Assembly: GCA_003008705.1 (NCBI GenBank) | Contig: PDUO01000051.1 | Location: forward strand, 125,198-189,197 | Source: Pezicula radicicola | Taxonomy: Eukaryota > Ascomycota > Leotiomycetes > Helotiales > Dermateaceae | Length of the DNA: 64,000 nt | Direction: 5' to 3' | Shown here: one piece after another, positions 35,488-46,621 of the stretch | How the letters are laid out: every line of letters begins with the position of its first letter | How positions within the stretch are numbered: position 1 is the first letter of the stretch | Made by a program: the position numbers and the translations under genes | The notes under the pieces: model-generated | The model's database searches: none | What the model was told of the DNA's origin: nothing | What the model saw: only the letters and a program-made list of their open reading frames with translations

Positions 35488-37405
35488 ATGGCTCATTTCC
35501 ACCACCCAATCATCCAACGACCTGAGAAATTCAATTTCGCCGTAGATGTTATCGACTACTGGGCAGCCCAACCGGGCAATATGAAAGCTATGTACTGGGT
35601 ATCGCAAGACGAATCACAAGTCCGTACAATGACTTTCAAATACTTCTCGCGTCAATCGAATCGGGTTTCTTGCTTGTTTGAGAGACTCGGGATCAAAGAA
35701 GGGGAGACAATGATTATGATCCTTCCAAGAGTGCCAGCATGGTAAGAAATGCCGCTCCTAAGGCTCCTGGATGCACTTAGCTAACTGGACCGTGAAGGTG
35801 GGAAATCGCAATCGCAGCTATCCGCAGTGGCATTGTTCTTGTCCCTACTACAATATTACTGGCCGAGAAAGACATCCAGTACCGGTGTCTTAAGAGCAAA
35901 GCCAGCGTTTTTGTTGGAGACGGCACTAGTGTTCGAAAGTTTTTAGCAGTGCGCGAGAAATGCCCAAGCATCCGAGTCATTTTACAAGTTGGCGACATTC
36001 CAAACAATAGTACCATTGCTTTCTATGCGGCTCTAGAACAGATCGATGCCAACGCTATGATTAACTCGGTGAGGCGGGACTGGAACTCCCCTGCCTTGGT
36101 CTACTTTACATCGGGTACATCGGGACCCCCTAAGATGGTGCGCCATAACCAAATTTCGTATCCATTAAGTGAGCTTACACCTACCAACAGAGGATTTCAC
36201 AATCATTTCTGACGTGAATAGCTCTTACAATCACAGCCAAGTCTTGGTACCAACTATCTCCCGGCAAGGTACTCTGGAACACTGCGGAGCAAGGTGAATA
36301 TACATGAAGTCTAGAGAGTGTGATCATTGACTGACTATGCTATATACTAGGCTGGGGCAAGGCTGCGTGGTCCTTTTTTGGAGCATGGAACTGTGGCGCT
36401 ACGCTCTTTGTCTACGATGACCGCGGGGCATTTCACCCGCAAAGACTTCTGGGAATACTTCATAGATACCCAATCACTACTCTGTGCGCTGCACCGCTTG
36501 CATACCGACAACTCATTCTTCGACAAGCTAGAGGAGAATATTATAATAAGCATCCACCATTAGCGCTTTCCCATTGTACAGCCGCTGGGGAGGCACTAGA
36601 TAGTGAGGTCATTCGACAATGGCACAAGATTACTGGCATGCAGATTCATGATGGCTATGGTCAGACAGAGACAGTATTACTTTGTGGTAATTTCCACGGA
36701 TGCCGAATTCGTCCCGGTTCAATGGGGAAACCAGCTCCTACGGTACCTTTGTATGTCATCAATTCAGACGGGAAGGAGGCGGCCGTAGAGGAAGAGGGAG
36801 ATATAGCGGTGTTAATCGGTGATACTACCGGTCCAAATAACTCTAACTTCTTCGGCTTCTTTGATGGATATGTAAACGATGATGAAACTCGTACCCGGCG
36901 AGAAAAGTCATTTATCCAGAACGGAGAGATAAGAAAATATTACCTAACTGGTGACAAGGCAAAGCGCGACAGAGATGGGTATTTCTGGTTTGTGGGACGG
37001 TCAGATGATGTTATCAATTCTTCTGGCTATCGTATAGGTCTGTTTATAAGTCCAATATATTTTTGCTTGAAAGCTGACTTTTTCTTAGGCCCTTTTGAAG
37101 TTGAATCTACCCTTAAATTGCATCCAACAGTGGCAGAGTCTGCCGTTGTATCCTCACCAGATTCCAAACGAGGAGAAGTTGTCAAGGCATTCGTGGTTTT
37201 GACCACAGAATATGAGGACGTTAATCAATTAGCACTCAAGCTAGAGCTCCAAGCGTTCTGCAAGGAAAATGCTGCACCTTACAAGTATCCGCGAAAGATG
37301 CAATTTGTGAAGGGGGATTTTCTCCCAAGGACTGTCAGTGGTAAGATTCAGAGAAGCGAATTAAGAAAATTAGAATGGCAGAAAACTGTGATCTCAAAGC
37401 TTTGA
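35488..37405 (+). CDS. Peroxisomal AMP-forming acyl-CoA synthetase (ACSM-like), 566 aa
   Basis: Five exons (35488-35741, 35798-36168, 36222-36293, 36351-37037, 37089-37405) join in phase to 566 residues. Motifs in order: PRVPAWWEIAIA, YFTSGTSGPPKMV (P-loop-like AMP-binding motif), GWGKAAWSFFGAWNCGA, the HDGYGQTET adenylate motif, YYLTGDKAKRDRDGYFWFVGRSDDVINSSGYRIG (D and R of the hinge) and the C-terminal PRTVSGKIQRSELR with the catalytic lysine. It ends ISKL, a canonical PTS1, so it acts in the peroxisome. It forms acyl- or aroyl-CoA from a free acid, ATP and CoA. The medium-chain/aryl acid subgroup is suggested by the WW and YGQTET context; the substrate is unproven. No lesion seen. Confidence 0.92.
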
Positions 37406-37872
37406 TTATATATTATATATATATGAGTTCTTAGAAAATAATTACCAATACGATTACACCTCTTCTAGAATATATATTACGCTCTATAACTAAGACTCCT
37501 ATAATTTAGTCCAAGAGGTAGTTTGATCTTCCTTATGTTTCCCTAAAGGTGCTAATTAAGTATACAAAGTAATGTTTATTCATTTGAATGCTGCATGTCT
37601 GTATAACCGAACTAGCCGGCCTGAAGCCGAGATCGTTGGTATTAAAAATTCTGACACTTTTCGGTATGACTTATCTCGGCCTACGTTCGGCGTTCCATTC
37701 ACATTTGCACTTAGATAGCAAAGTCTGAAAACACCCGAGTGTGTGAGGTAAGGATGAAGCTAAAACCGATCGAGCATCAAGCTACCCTGCTTTCGTTCTC
37801 TGTCGTCGCTTGCCGTATATGACTGAATGCTAATCCATAGCTTTTGGTACTCCATCACAACGGTTCATCACA
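37406..37872. other. Short intergenic region between synthetase and thiolase
   Basis: 467 bp, tandem same-strand genes. AT-rich at first (possible 3' end of the synthetase transcript), then the thiolase promoter and leader. No specific site assigned. Confidence 0.4.
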
Positions 37873-39206
37873 ATGTCTAGCAACAAGGTCCATGTCTCAA
37901 ATCAGAGATTGGTGCAGATTTCGGGGCACCTGGATGCCCCAATGGTACCAAGGCGGGAGGTTCAAGATGCGTACATTATTAGTGCCTCAAGAACACCGAC
38001 AGCAAAGGTCAACTTGCCTCCACTACATCATTCTACGATATATCCGCTGACCATCTATAGTTCAATGGGTCTTTTCTATCCGTCTTAGCCTGTGAGCTGG
38101 GTGCAATAGCAATCAAGTCGGCCCTCGAGAAATCCAAAGTTCCAGTTGAGAAGATTACAGACGTATATATGGGTAACGTCCTTTCAGCCGGGATAGGGCA
38201 ATCACCAGCACGACAGGCAGCGATCCTCGCAGGTCTTCCCTCAAGCACTGAAGCCGTCACGATCAACAAAGTCTGCGCCTCCGGTCTAAAAGCCGTAGTA
38301 TTCGCTGCGCAGAACATTCAGCTGGGCCTTGCTGAAGCGCAGATCGCTGGCGGCATGGAGAACATGAGCCGTGTCCCATACTACACTCCACGAGCTAGCT
38401 CGATGCCAGCATTTGGCAGCATCCAGGTTGAAGATGGTCTCATCAAGGATGGTCTGTGGGACGTTTACAATCAATTCCACATGGGACGATATGCGGAGAT
38501 AACAGCGCAAAAGTATCAGATAACACGAGAATCGCAAGACCAATACGCAGCTTTGTCTTATGCGGGTGCACAAGAAGCTTGGAAGACTGGAGCCTTTATA
38601 CATGAGATTGCACCTGTTCTTGTATCTGGCAAGAAGGGAGAGCAGACTATTGACACTGATGAAGGCTACCTCGATATAAGGCCTGAGAAACTGTCTACTC
38701 TAAAGGCGGCATTCCTTCCCGACGGTACAGGAACCATCACGGCCGCGAATTCGTCAACACTTAATGACGGCGCAAGTGCATTAGTCTTAGGCAGCGTGGC
38801 CATTGCGCGACAATATGGCAATACTTCAAAAGTTCTTGCGCGTATCTGTGGCTTCGCAGACGCAGCTGTTGACCCTGTTGATTTCTCCATCGCGCCTTCG
38901 AAGGCTGTCCCTCTTGCTTTGGAAAGAGCTGGCAATATGAAGGATGAAGTCGCCCTCTGGGAGTTGAACGAAGCGTTCGCTGCTGTAATCAAAGTAAATA
39001 AAAAGATTCTGGGCCTTGAAAAGGCGCGCGTTAATGTTTTGGGTGGAGCTATTTCGCTGGGACATGCTCTTGGTAGTTCTGGCTCAAGAATTTTGGTTAC
39101 TTTGGTACACCAGTTGAAAGTCGGTGAATACGGCGTCGCGGCCATTTGCAATGGTGGCGGAGCAGCGACTGCGATGGTAATACAACGACTTGATAGAGTA
39201 AAATAG
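37873..39206 (+). CDS. Thiolase (acetyl-/3-ketoacyl-CoA type) with N-terminal PTS2
   Basis: Exons 37873-38007 and 38061-39206 (53-bp intron) give 426 residues. Catalytic elements are the acylation cysteine in [10 protein letters not shown] (about Cys117), [27 protein letters not shown], the histidine block [14 protein letters not shown] (about His380; the usual HP is HA here) and the second cysteine in CNGGGAAT (about Cys408). Residues 12-20 are RLVQISGHL, an exact PTS2 nonapeptide (RLx5HL), so import into peroxisomes by Pex7 is expected. It would cleave a 3-ketoacyl-CoA to acetyl-CoA and a shortened acyl-CoA, the last step after the synthetase and hydratase beside it. The choice of ATG places the PTS2 correctly near the N-terminus. 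Confidence 0.92.
37906..37932 (+). other. PTS2 peroxisomal targeting signal in the thiolase
   Basis: Encodes RLVQISGHL, matching (R/K)(L/V/I)x5(H/Q)(L/A), 11 residues after the start codon, where PTS2 signals act. Confidence 0.8.
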
Positions 39207-39938
39207 CAGTAAGTTTGCCACCGCATACGAAGTAGCCATGGTGTCTGATCATGTGTGTTAGGTAGCAACACCATCTTTGTCGTAGATTAGCTTAAGCCAA
39301 CAATGATTTGAGTCACTTTAATTGTGCTATCTGAACTGCAGATGATTTGTCGATCTTCATCGCCCTTAAGCAAGGACAACATATGTGAATAATGCTAACT
39401 CTCTATTACTAAATATACTAGCTTCCAAAGAAGCCCGATTAAGGAAATTTCCCCATATTAGCTTTTATAACTCCGAGTCAAAGTTCAAGAACTTTAGGCT
39501 TAGATGAATCCAAGATTAAAAGGCTTTATCGAAATCAGAAATTCAAGTAGTTGTAATAAAAAGCACACCCATTTATACTAACTCTACTATACGAAGGAAG
39601 TCCAAAGTCCCTATACTTTCAGTAGGTAGGTGTAACCAAAGTCGAAAAAAGAGTGTAAGATAGATTCTCGTACTTAATAATGAAAATTTTATAATTACTA
39701 ATAAGTAGAAAAGGTAATTAAACTAAAATATTTTCTGGTTTAATAGATGTGCTATCAACGAGTATATCCATTGTAGACGTATCCAAAACACGCAAGTATC
39801 TCGCTTATAGAGGAGGAACTTTTACTAGACTAAAAGTTCCCTTGTCTAAGACACAAAAATTAAAAGCTAGCAGGAACAGAAGAATAACAGTGCACACTTC
39901 AACCCCGAACCCGACCCTGCTGTGCATAGTCCTCTGCA
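39207..39938. other. Intergenic between convergent genes
   Basis: AT-rich in the middle. The frame 39749-39985 (+) has no recognisable motif and overlaps the end of the minus-strand transporter gene. No gene is supported. Confidence 0.45.
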
Positions 39939-41077
39939 TTAAACTTGGTGGGCAGCATCTTTTCCGGCTATCTTTTGGTTTCTAGGCTTGATATAGCCCG
40001 AAAGGTCACCAACGGCAAGTTGGAAAGGGAAATCCAGCGCCGCAAGCAACTGTGATAGTAAAAGGTACCAGCCAGCGATGGCTGCAACAAAAGCAGTAGC
40101 TCCAGCAGCCTACGTACACGAACGAAGACATTAGCAAATTTCTAGATTATTACAGAAAGTTAGCAAAACAGAGCAACACAAACTTACTACGTTTATGCGA
40201 GCTGCTGCCGTCAAGTTCGCTTGCGCTACTTACCAATGGCCGGCAGTCAATAGTGCTAAAGCAATGATGAGGGTGAAGAAGATAGTGACGAAGAGAATGT
40301 TGGTGCGGAGAGCACAGATCAGATAGAAGAGGCAAAGGATACCCATGAACAGGGGGAAGAATCCAAAAGTCGCGTGGAACTCGGCAACGTTGGTACCATA
40401 TGCTTCAGTCGCGTTATAAAACGGCGTGAGAGTTGTTGCAAAGCTTAGAAAGAATGCACCTAGATAAAGGCATGTTAAGTTACTGTCTGTGGGTTTTCAG
40501 ACAGGAGAGCAGAGTCGTGGGATGTACAGTACCGAAGGAAGAAAGGACTACGAAGGGAAATGTGTTGCCGAGGGAGAATTCAAGGACGCCGGCGATAAGT
40601 TGTAGTGCTCCTCCAAACCAGTAGTATGGGCCTCTATGGGTTAAGGTATTGTCAGCGAATATTCAACGGAGAAAACACTGATACTATTTCAGGGTACTGG
40701 GGTACATTTCTGCAGCGCCACCTCCGCCAGCGCCTCGCCAGCCCATCAAAGCACAACATAGCGGAGTTAGGGCGATGACGAATCCAACAAGACCTCTGTC
40801 TTGAGTAAGCACAATGAAGGGAGGATTGCTTTGTCTGGACGATAACTGACAATGGGGTAGGATTCGCGAACTTGTGACGCAAATCTCCTTTTACCTTATT
40901 GGCGGGTGTAAGGTATAACTTTTCAAAGAGCTCAGGTGAGAAGGTAATACTGCCAGCAGTACGAATGCGGGCAAGGTCTTCATCTTGGATTTCTACATCT
41001 GAGTGAGTGGCTCGCCCATTGTTGGAGAAGTCTTTCTCCAAGGGGCTACCATTTCTAGGAACTGATTTATTGGCCAT
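39939..41077 (-). pseudogene. GPR1/FUN34/YaaH acetate transporter family gene with in-frame stops
   Basis: Five exons can be laid out: 41077-40851, 40795-40685, 40633-40533, 40459-40188 and 40109-39939 (293 codons). The N-terminus MANKSVPRNGS leads to ISFSPELFEKLYL-like and the family signature KFANPTPLGLVGF. Later blocks are ALTPLCCALMGWRGAGG, PYYWFGGALQLIAGVLEF, NTFPFVVLSSFG, YGTNVAEFHATFGFFPLFMG and the tail DLSGYIKPRNQKIAGKDAAHQV. Six membrane spans are expected; these proteins move acetate or ammonium. Stops: TAA at 40230-40232 (GHW-stop-VAQANLT; CAA to TAA is plausible) and a TAA formed at the exon 2/3 join. Alternative splicing does not restore the frame as far as I can see. Probably a recent pseudogene; sequencing error is possible. 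Confidence 0.75.
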
Positions 41078-41079
41078 GT

Positions 41080-42480
41080 TGCTGAAACATGTAGTGACTG
41101 CTTGAAGTTGCTCAAAGCAGATCTGGGTATATGAAATGTAAAGGTAGGCCATGCTCAAGGGAGGGAAAGACAGTAGAAAAGCCAAGAATCCAAAGATGAG
41201 ATAGAATATGACTGGCTGAATCTGGAAGTAGATCCTGATGAGCCCATTGTTTGTGATGGTGAGTAGGTTAGATACCAAAGTCGGAAACAAGTGTGGAAAT
41301 TAGATTCAACAAGCGGAATCAAGCTACAGTACCTTGTAGTGGCCACCTTTAAGAGCGTTGAATGTGATCAGGCCCGGTAGATCCCATAGATAATCCAGAA
41401 GAATCGACTCGCTTGCCACGGCCGCTCGCTTTTCGATACATGTTTGTGAACGGTTGCGAGAAACTGATACTTTGGTCTAGAGTGTTGACTAATCCTAGAG
41501 CAAAGCTACTGCCTAAAAAGACAAATAAAGTGTGAAAGACTAATATGTAAAGCGTAGTGTTATAGGTAGGGTCAAGTCTAAACTGTCCAAGGTCAACTCA
41601 GCCATTTCCAGCTCAGTAACATTGTTGGGTAATGTTGAGTTGGAATAGGGTAGACTTGAGTTTGTGGCTGGCACAGGTGGTAAGTACCAATTATTTGGCA
41701 AACTGAAGCCATGAGAGACAGTATGAAAGCCTATGGTATACATACACACAGCCAAAATCCCATAGCAGACGACAGCCCAGCCAATCAACAAGAATGGTCT
41801 GAACATAGCAACACGAGCCTAGGGATATCTAGTACAGATATACTCTCGACTACATTTGCAAGTTGAGAGATGACTGCCTGGCAGACACTTTAGGGTATCT
41901 GGGGCTGACTCTGCGGCGTCTAGCTCTCTAATCTCGGGAATGAGAACAAGGTACTTGTTTTGCAATGGTCTGTTGACTATATTGAGTGTTTGATTCAGGG
42001 CCGGTGCAGGTGCTTCTTTGGTTTTAGTATGGAAACCGAAGTTGGAGAGGATGAAGAGATGAATTATGGAATGATGAAAAACTTAATCCCAAGACATTCT
42101 TCCAATGCTATACCAGATTTTCCGATTAATTCCTTTCTCCCAATAGCCTAGCCGATATTCTTTGCCCGACAAGATATCGAATGCAAGCTTGTCCACGTCC
42201 TTTTCAACCGAATGAAAATCCTCCAAGATATTGGACTGATGGAAAAGAGCTATTTGATCTGCAATAGTCGCCGGGTCCTATCTTAACCCAGTTGTGCAAC
42301 GCTATAGCTTCATAGCGACTGCGTACCATGATTATGGGAAGAGCGGTGACCGACATATACAACATCCCCAGTGTGATCGACCCTTCTTCTTCCCTATGAT
42401 CGGCTGGTGATTTGTTTGCTAGTAAGATGTAGGGTAATATCTGCGCTAAGGTCGCCGTGATAGAACGATATATTAAAATG
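41080..42480 (-). pseudogene. Relic of a DUF3433-like fungal membrane protein
   Basis: Minus-strand pieces in changing frames look like a large multi-span fungal membrane protein. LAQILPYILLANKSP lies about 42400-42450, and a start-like MFRPFLLIGWAVVCYGILAV followed by NNWYLPPVPA at 41806-41700. Then come LLDYLWDLPGLITFNALKGGHYKV (about 41340-41420) and NLLTITNNGLIRI with a hydrophobic run ending PLSMAYLYISYT (about 41130-41270). The 'DYLWxLPGxxTFxALKxxHYKVA' stretch is what I associate with DUF3433. There are stops between pieces and the total is much shorter than usual. It merges at its 3' end with the start of the acetate-transporter gene. Moderate confidence only. Confidence 0.4.
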
Positions 42481-43163
42481 GTGTAAGTGTTAATAAGTCT
42501 AGGATAACACGGTATTATAAAGTCTGTGTTCGAATATTTTAAGTAGTATTAGACTTAATTATCTGTTTTCGACAGTGTGACTGCGATGCCAATTAAGCAG
42601 CTAATATTAAAGACTAGTACCGTGCTAAAGGTACCTAGTCAGAGATTGATCGGCAGGAAATAGAGCTTCACGTAGATAGAAGTAGAGGAATTGGAAGTAA
42701 TGTGTTGGTTACGTAGGCGATGTAATTAGTTTAGGAGCGATCTGGGAACTTTGTAAACGCTTACTATAACAAGGATACTCGTCTATTACCTAAAGCTCCT
42801 TATTCTTAACGTCCCTTTTGTTAGACAAAAGTAAAGCCCTGTTAGAGCTAGGAGATAATAAGATGTCGACTAATAAGGAGTAGCTGTTCACTGTGTCGGC
42901 ACGACAAAAGGCAGGAAGAAATATCACTTACGTAGACTTTGCCTCATCTTGGCACAGCTTAGCTGATATTGGTTCTGATGGGCAAGTGTCCTTTTTACTT
43001 TCTTAACTCAATCTCTAGTTCTAACAAGTAAACAGGATACATCCTATGCCTAACGGGTATCAGAAAATAGCCAAGACCTGGTATCGTTGATTCAGTGATG
43101 TCCTTCACTTCACACAACACTAAGCCAGCACAGTTCCCCACGCAAGAATGGTAGCCAGTCTCT
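42481..43163. other. Intergenic, no supportable gene
   Basis: No open frame of note on either strand and no motif recognised. Confidence 0.5.
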
Positions 43164-44168
43164 CTATGACAGATATCCTGCTTCCTTATAGTATCTTTCT
43201 GCCCCCGGATGTAGTGGAATCGTCGATTTAGCCATAGCGAAAGGATCCAAAGGATAAGTCAATGGACTTCGTTCGGGCGGAATGTGGGCATACTGCTGTT
43301 CAAGCAAATCCCTAGTTTCGACTAGACACCAGGTGAGTAAGTATGCAATATCGTCGGGCATATCGTCTCGCACAATCATTAAGAAATCAGCAAAATCGGT
43401 CGTGGCTATGTCCTCGCTCGGACCCTTCCAAAATCCAGCTTTAACGGTGGATGGTTCAAATCCATGCTGGTCTCGAAGACTAGCCAGGGCCTCTGGCTCA
43501 AATGGAATCGGGACATAGTTCTTTTCTTCAATTAGGTCCCTCCACCACGTCGTCATGATTGCTTCCTGCACGATGGCGTTGCATTCCCCGGTGTATATGG
43601 TGCCGATCACTTGTTCAGGTCGAGTTCGACGGACGTACTTGCCGTTCCACGACTGTACCGTTTTCTCGTCGAGGCCATGGGCGTCCATCAGTCGCTGAGA
43701 AGTATATCCGATAAAGCTTGTGTCATCGTCATAACAAGCTCCAATGCGCAACACAGGCTTGACGAGGCGAATGTCCTCGAAAGTCTTGATACCGAGGGTA
43801 GGATCGACGGCAAACATCATCCTGTCCCGCTGTGGTAGAACCGCTAGAGCCCGCAGACTCGGCATTGGTCCAGTCCGAGTGAAGAGGCCTTCTCCAGTGA
43901 GGGCTGCGGGGATCAGCTTGGCCGGCGTGGCAATACTCATATCAGCCTCGCCATTAAAGACCTCCTCCAGTGCTTCGATCCCTCCACCGTATAAGCTCGT
44001 GATCGTGGTTCGACTCCGTGGACCAGCGCGGTCACAAAACTCTTGCGTAAGCCAGGATTGGATACGGTGGAAATTCGCCTGGCCCCAATCGCCCACAAGG
44101 CGAAGTGTGATTGAGCGGTCGATAGAGGGACCATTGCTGGCCATTTTGGTCATGTCGGACTTAAACAT
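43164..44168 (-). CDS. TAXI/NMT1-like periplasmic-binding-fold protein, 334 aa
   Basis: Intronless. The sequence resembles TAXI-type TRAP-transporter solute-binding proteins of bacteria: SITLRLVGDWGQANFH, TSLYGGGIEALEEVFNGEADMSIATPAKLI, LRALAVLPQRDRMMFAVD, GIKTFEDIR, PVLRIGACYDDDTSFIGY, GTIYTGECNAIVQEAIMTTWW and AYLLTWCLVETRDLLEQQYAHIPPERSPL. It has no signal peptide or membrane span, so it is probably cytosolic. Fungi have no TRAP permeases, so the role must differ, for example an enzyme or ligand binder such as the Thi5/NMT1 or dihydroxyphthalate-decarboxylase-type folds. Lack of introns and family distribution suggest an old bacterial transfer. A decayed homologue lies at 63.1-63.9 kb. Function unknown. 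Confidence 0.7.
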   Translation of the reverse strand: MFKSDMTKMASNGPSIDRSITLRLVGDWGQANFHRIQSWLTQEFCDRAGPRSRTTITSLYGGGIEALEEVFNGEADMSIATPAKLIPAALTGEGLFTRTGPMPSLRALAVLPQRDRMMFAVDPTLGIKTFEDIRLVKPVLRIGACYDDDTSFIGYTSQRLMDAHGLDEKTVQSWNGKYVRRTRPEQVIGTIYTGECNAIVQEAIMTTWWRDLIEEKNYVPIPFEPEALASLRDQHGFEPSTVKAGFWKGPSEDIATTDFADFLMIVRDDMPDDIAYLLTWCLVETRDLLEQQYAHIPPERSPLTYPLDPFAMAKSTIPLHPGAERYYKEAGYLS

Positions 44169-44662
44169 TGCGGAATGAAGAGTTGGTTAGGAGAAAGATA
44201 AAGCAGTCACTAGGCAGGTACTTTTCAAATATCTAGTGATTCCAGGAGAATCTAGGAATACCCCTCTCGGCGAACTACGCTATCGGAATCCTACGTAATA
44301 CCTATCTCTGAAGCTTCGGCTTTTACATCCGTATTTCGCAGACTCGATACGGAAACACAAATCACGGAAAGCACCACATCGCAAAGTGCTTTAGGGGGGT
44401 TGTTAACGGATACGGGGCCGGTGTATTGCACCGCTTTGCCAATATCCGGATACATTGCAGCCGAACCAGCCTCGACAAATAAATCGTAAATTTACTCGTG
44501 ATCCGTCATCCTTTTGAATCCATAGACCTCCGCCGAATAGTTTTCTGCAAATCATCCGGGCACATAAAAGATCTAAGCATCCTCTCGCACTCATATTTAT
44601 CCTTTTTTCGGACACGTTCTTACTTCCTGAAACCTGAAGTTATTTGATATGTAACGCATCCA

Positions 44663-45731
44663 ATGGCATCTCTGCCGCCGCAAGAATGTTGCACTCTTGC
44701 AGTAACACGGGAAGGGGAAGCACAGGGCAAGATTATACGGATTGGAGACTCTTGTAAGGCCTTTCACTAAAGACGAGGCTTCGAAGCCGTGGCGGTTTAA
44801 ATATTGGAGGTAGCAGCCGCAGGTGTTGCTCCATAACTGGAGACTGAATCCGAACCGAAGTCTGCATAGCACGGCGCTGACGATAAATGTGCTCAGTTGA
44901 TGCTTATGTGACATATCCTAAAAGCGACGACTCGACCGCAAAAGCCCTACTACTCCTCACAGACGTCCTCGGGTTCGAATTTATCAATACACGATTAGTC
45001 GCTGACCAACTCGCTTCGAACGGCTACCTCGTCATGGTTCCAGACCTCTTCCACGGTGATGCTCTAACCCTGGAGAGGGCGCGTACCACAGACGTTATGG
45101 GCTGGATTAAGGGGCCACCAGGCCACTTACCCAATAGGGTAGATCCTGTCGTCCAAGCCTCTATCAAATACATGCGAGAAACGCTCTCCGTCCAAAAACT
45201 AGGAGGGGTTGGATATTGCATTGGGGTAGGATAAAACTACTTCCCTATATTGAATGTCAATTCTACGGGGAGCTGGATTTCAGCTACCGGACGATGCGTG
45301 TTATTTGTAGGCAAAATATGTCATTCGATTCCTGGGACCTGACCACAATTTGTTTGATGCTGGTTACATTGCTCATCCTAGTATGGTCGATGCAGAAGAG
45401 CTGACGGCTGTTACGAAGCCTCTGAGCATTGCAGCTGCTGGTAAGATTTCCTTGCTACGTTGGAAAACCCCATTGAACGTACCAACTGGCTCTCACAATC
45501 AGCTTGTGTTAACACCTCTGCGGAACAGAACTCGATCCTATTTTCCCACCGGCTAAGCGACACATGTCTGAAGAAATTCTGGCCAAAATCAAGATACCTT
45601 ACCAGCTCAACTTATATAGTGGTGTCGAACATGGGTTTGCCACGCGAGCGGACATTAAGCAACCACATATTCGTTTTGCACAAGAGCAGGCCTTTTCACA
45701 AGCGTTGCAATGGTTTAAGGAATATTTGTAA
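44663..45731 (+). CDS. Dienelactone hydrolase family protein, 250 aa
   Basis: Four exons (44663-44753, 44897-45225, 45311-45440, 45529-45731) join in phase to 250 residues, the family norm. It starts MASLPPQECCTLAV and continues DAYVTYPKS, LLLTDVLGFEFINTRLVADQLASNGY, PDLFHGD, VDPVVQASI and GVGYCIGAKYVIRFLGPDH (nucleophile cysteine in GYCxG). Then come DAGYIAHPSMVDAEEL, AAELDPIFPPAKRH (acid) and YSGVEHGFATR (histidine), ending QALQWFKEYL. Dienelactone hydrolases open lactone rings in aromatic catabolism; many fungal members act on other esters. No signal peptide, so cytosolic. Neighbours fit an acid-catabolism theme. Confidence 0.88.
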
Positions 45732-46621
45732 ATCTGGTGTTGGATTGTGTGGACACTTCACTTCCTGCGGTGCAGCCTGCTATTTCCTGTTGAAGTGTGC
45801 CAAGGCCTGCACTACTACCCTACGGGATCACTTTACCAATATAATCAGCTTGCCCCTGATGCTCTCACAGCTAGTAAATCCAGTCTTTACTACTATTATC
45901 TACATCCTTTTTTCCCCACACTACAACATTGCCTACGCTATAGCTTAGACACTTATTATATATACTTAAAAAACACTCCTTGACCTAGATAGCTACATAC
46001 ATCCGATACCTATAAACTAGCTGGAAGTTGTCTACTATCCAAGGGGTTATCTTTTCATGCTTCCGCAGCTGAAAAGGAGTTACTCAGAAATGAGGACCTC
46101 AAGTACAGAGAAGATACACGAAGTTTGCCTTTTATTTGCCATTGATTTTTCTTTGTGTTTCTAGTATACGGCTGCCCTGGCCAGATCTGTAACATCTGTG
46201 AATATCTAAGAAGTCAATCCACTTAATATTTTGATAACAAATCTTACAAGCAAAATTCACTCCGAGACGATGATACCAAAGGTAAAACAAAGGAAGGCAC
46301 TATTTAATCTAATGTCATTGTCGTTATAATTACCTCGCTGCCTTTGTGGATATTGCAGTGCAATTGGAGTGACATGATATCAATAAACAAAATAAGTACG
46401 AAAAACTATCCAACTATCCGGTCCCTTGTCTTGCGAGCAAGCTCGTCATCGACTCTATACTTTTAAGGCTCTAGGAACCAATAACTGTGCCGGTAGGCTT
46501 CCCTCCACATGACAGCATGGAGCGAATTATATATGGCTCGGGAGCACTACACATAACAAATCAAGCTCTTTACCACCACTGCAATTCTATTTATTCTGTG
46601 ACAGAATATTAAATCATTGAA
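45732..46621. other. Intergenic between convergent DLH and regulator genes
   Basis: No supported gene; presumably the two 3' untranslated regions plus spacer. Confidence 0.5.
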
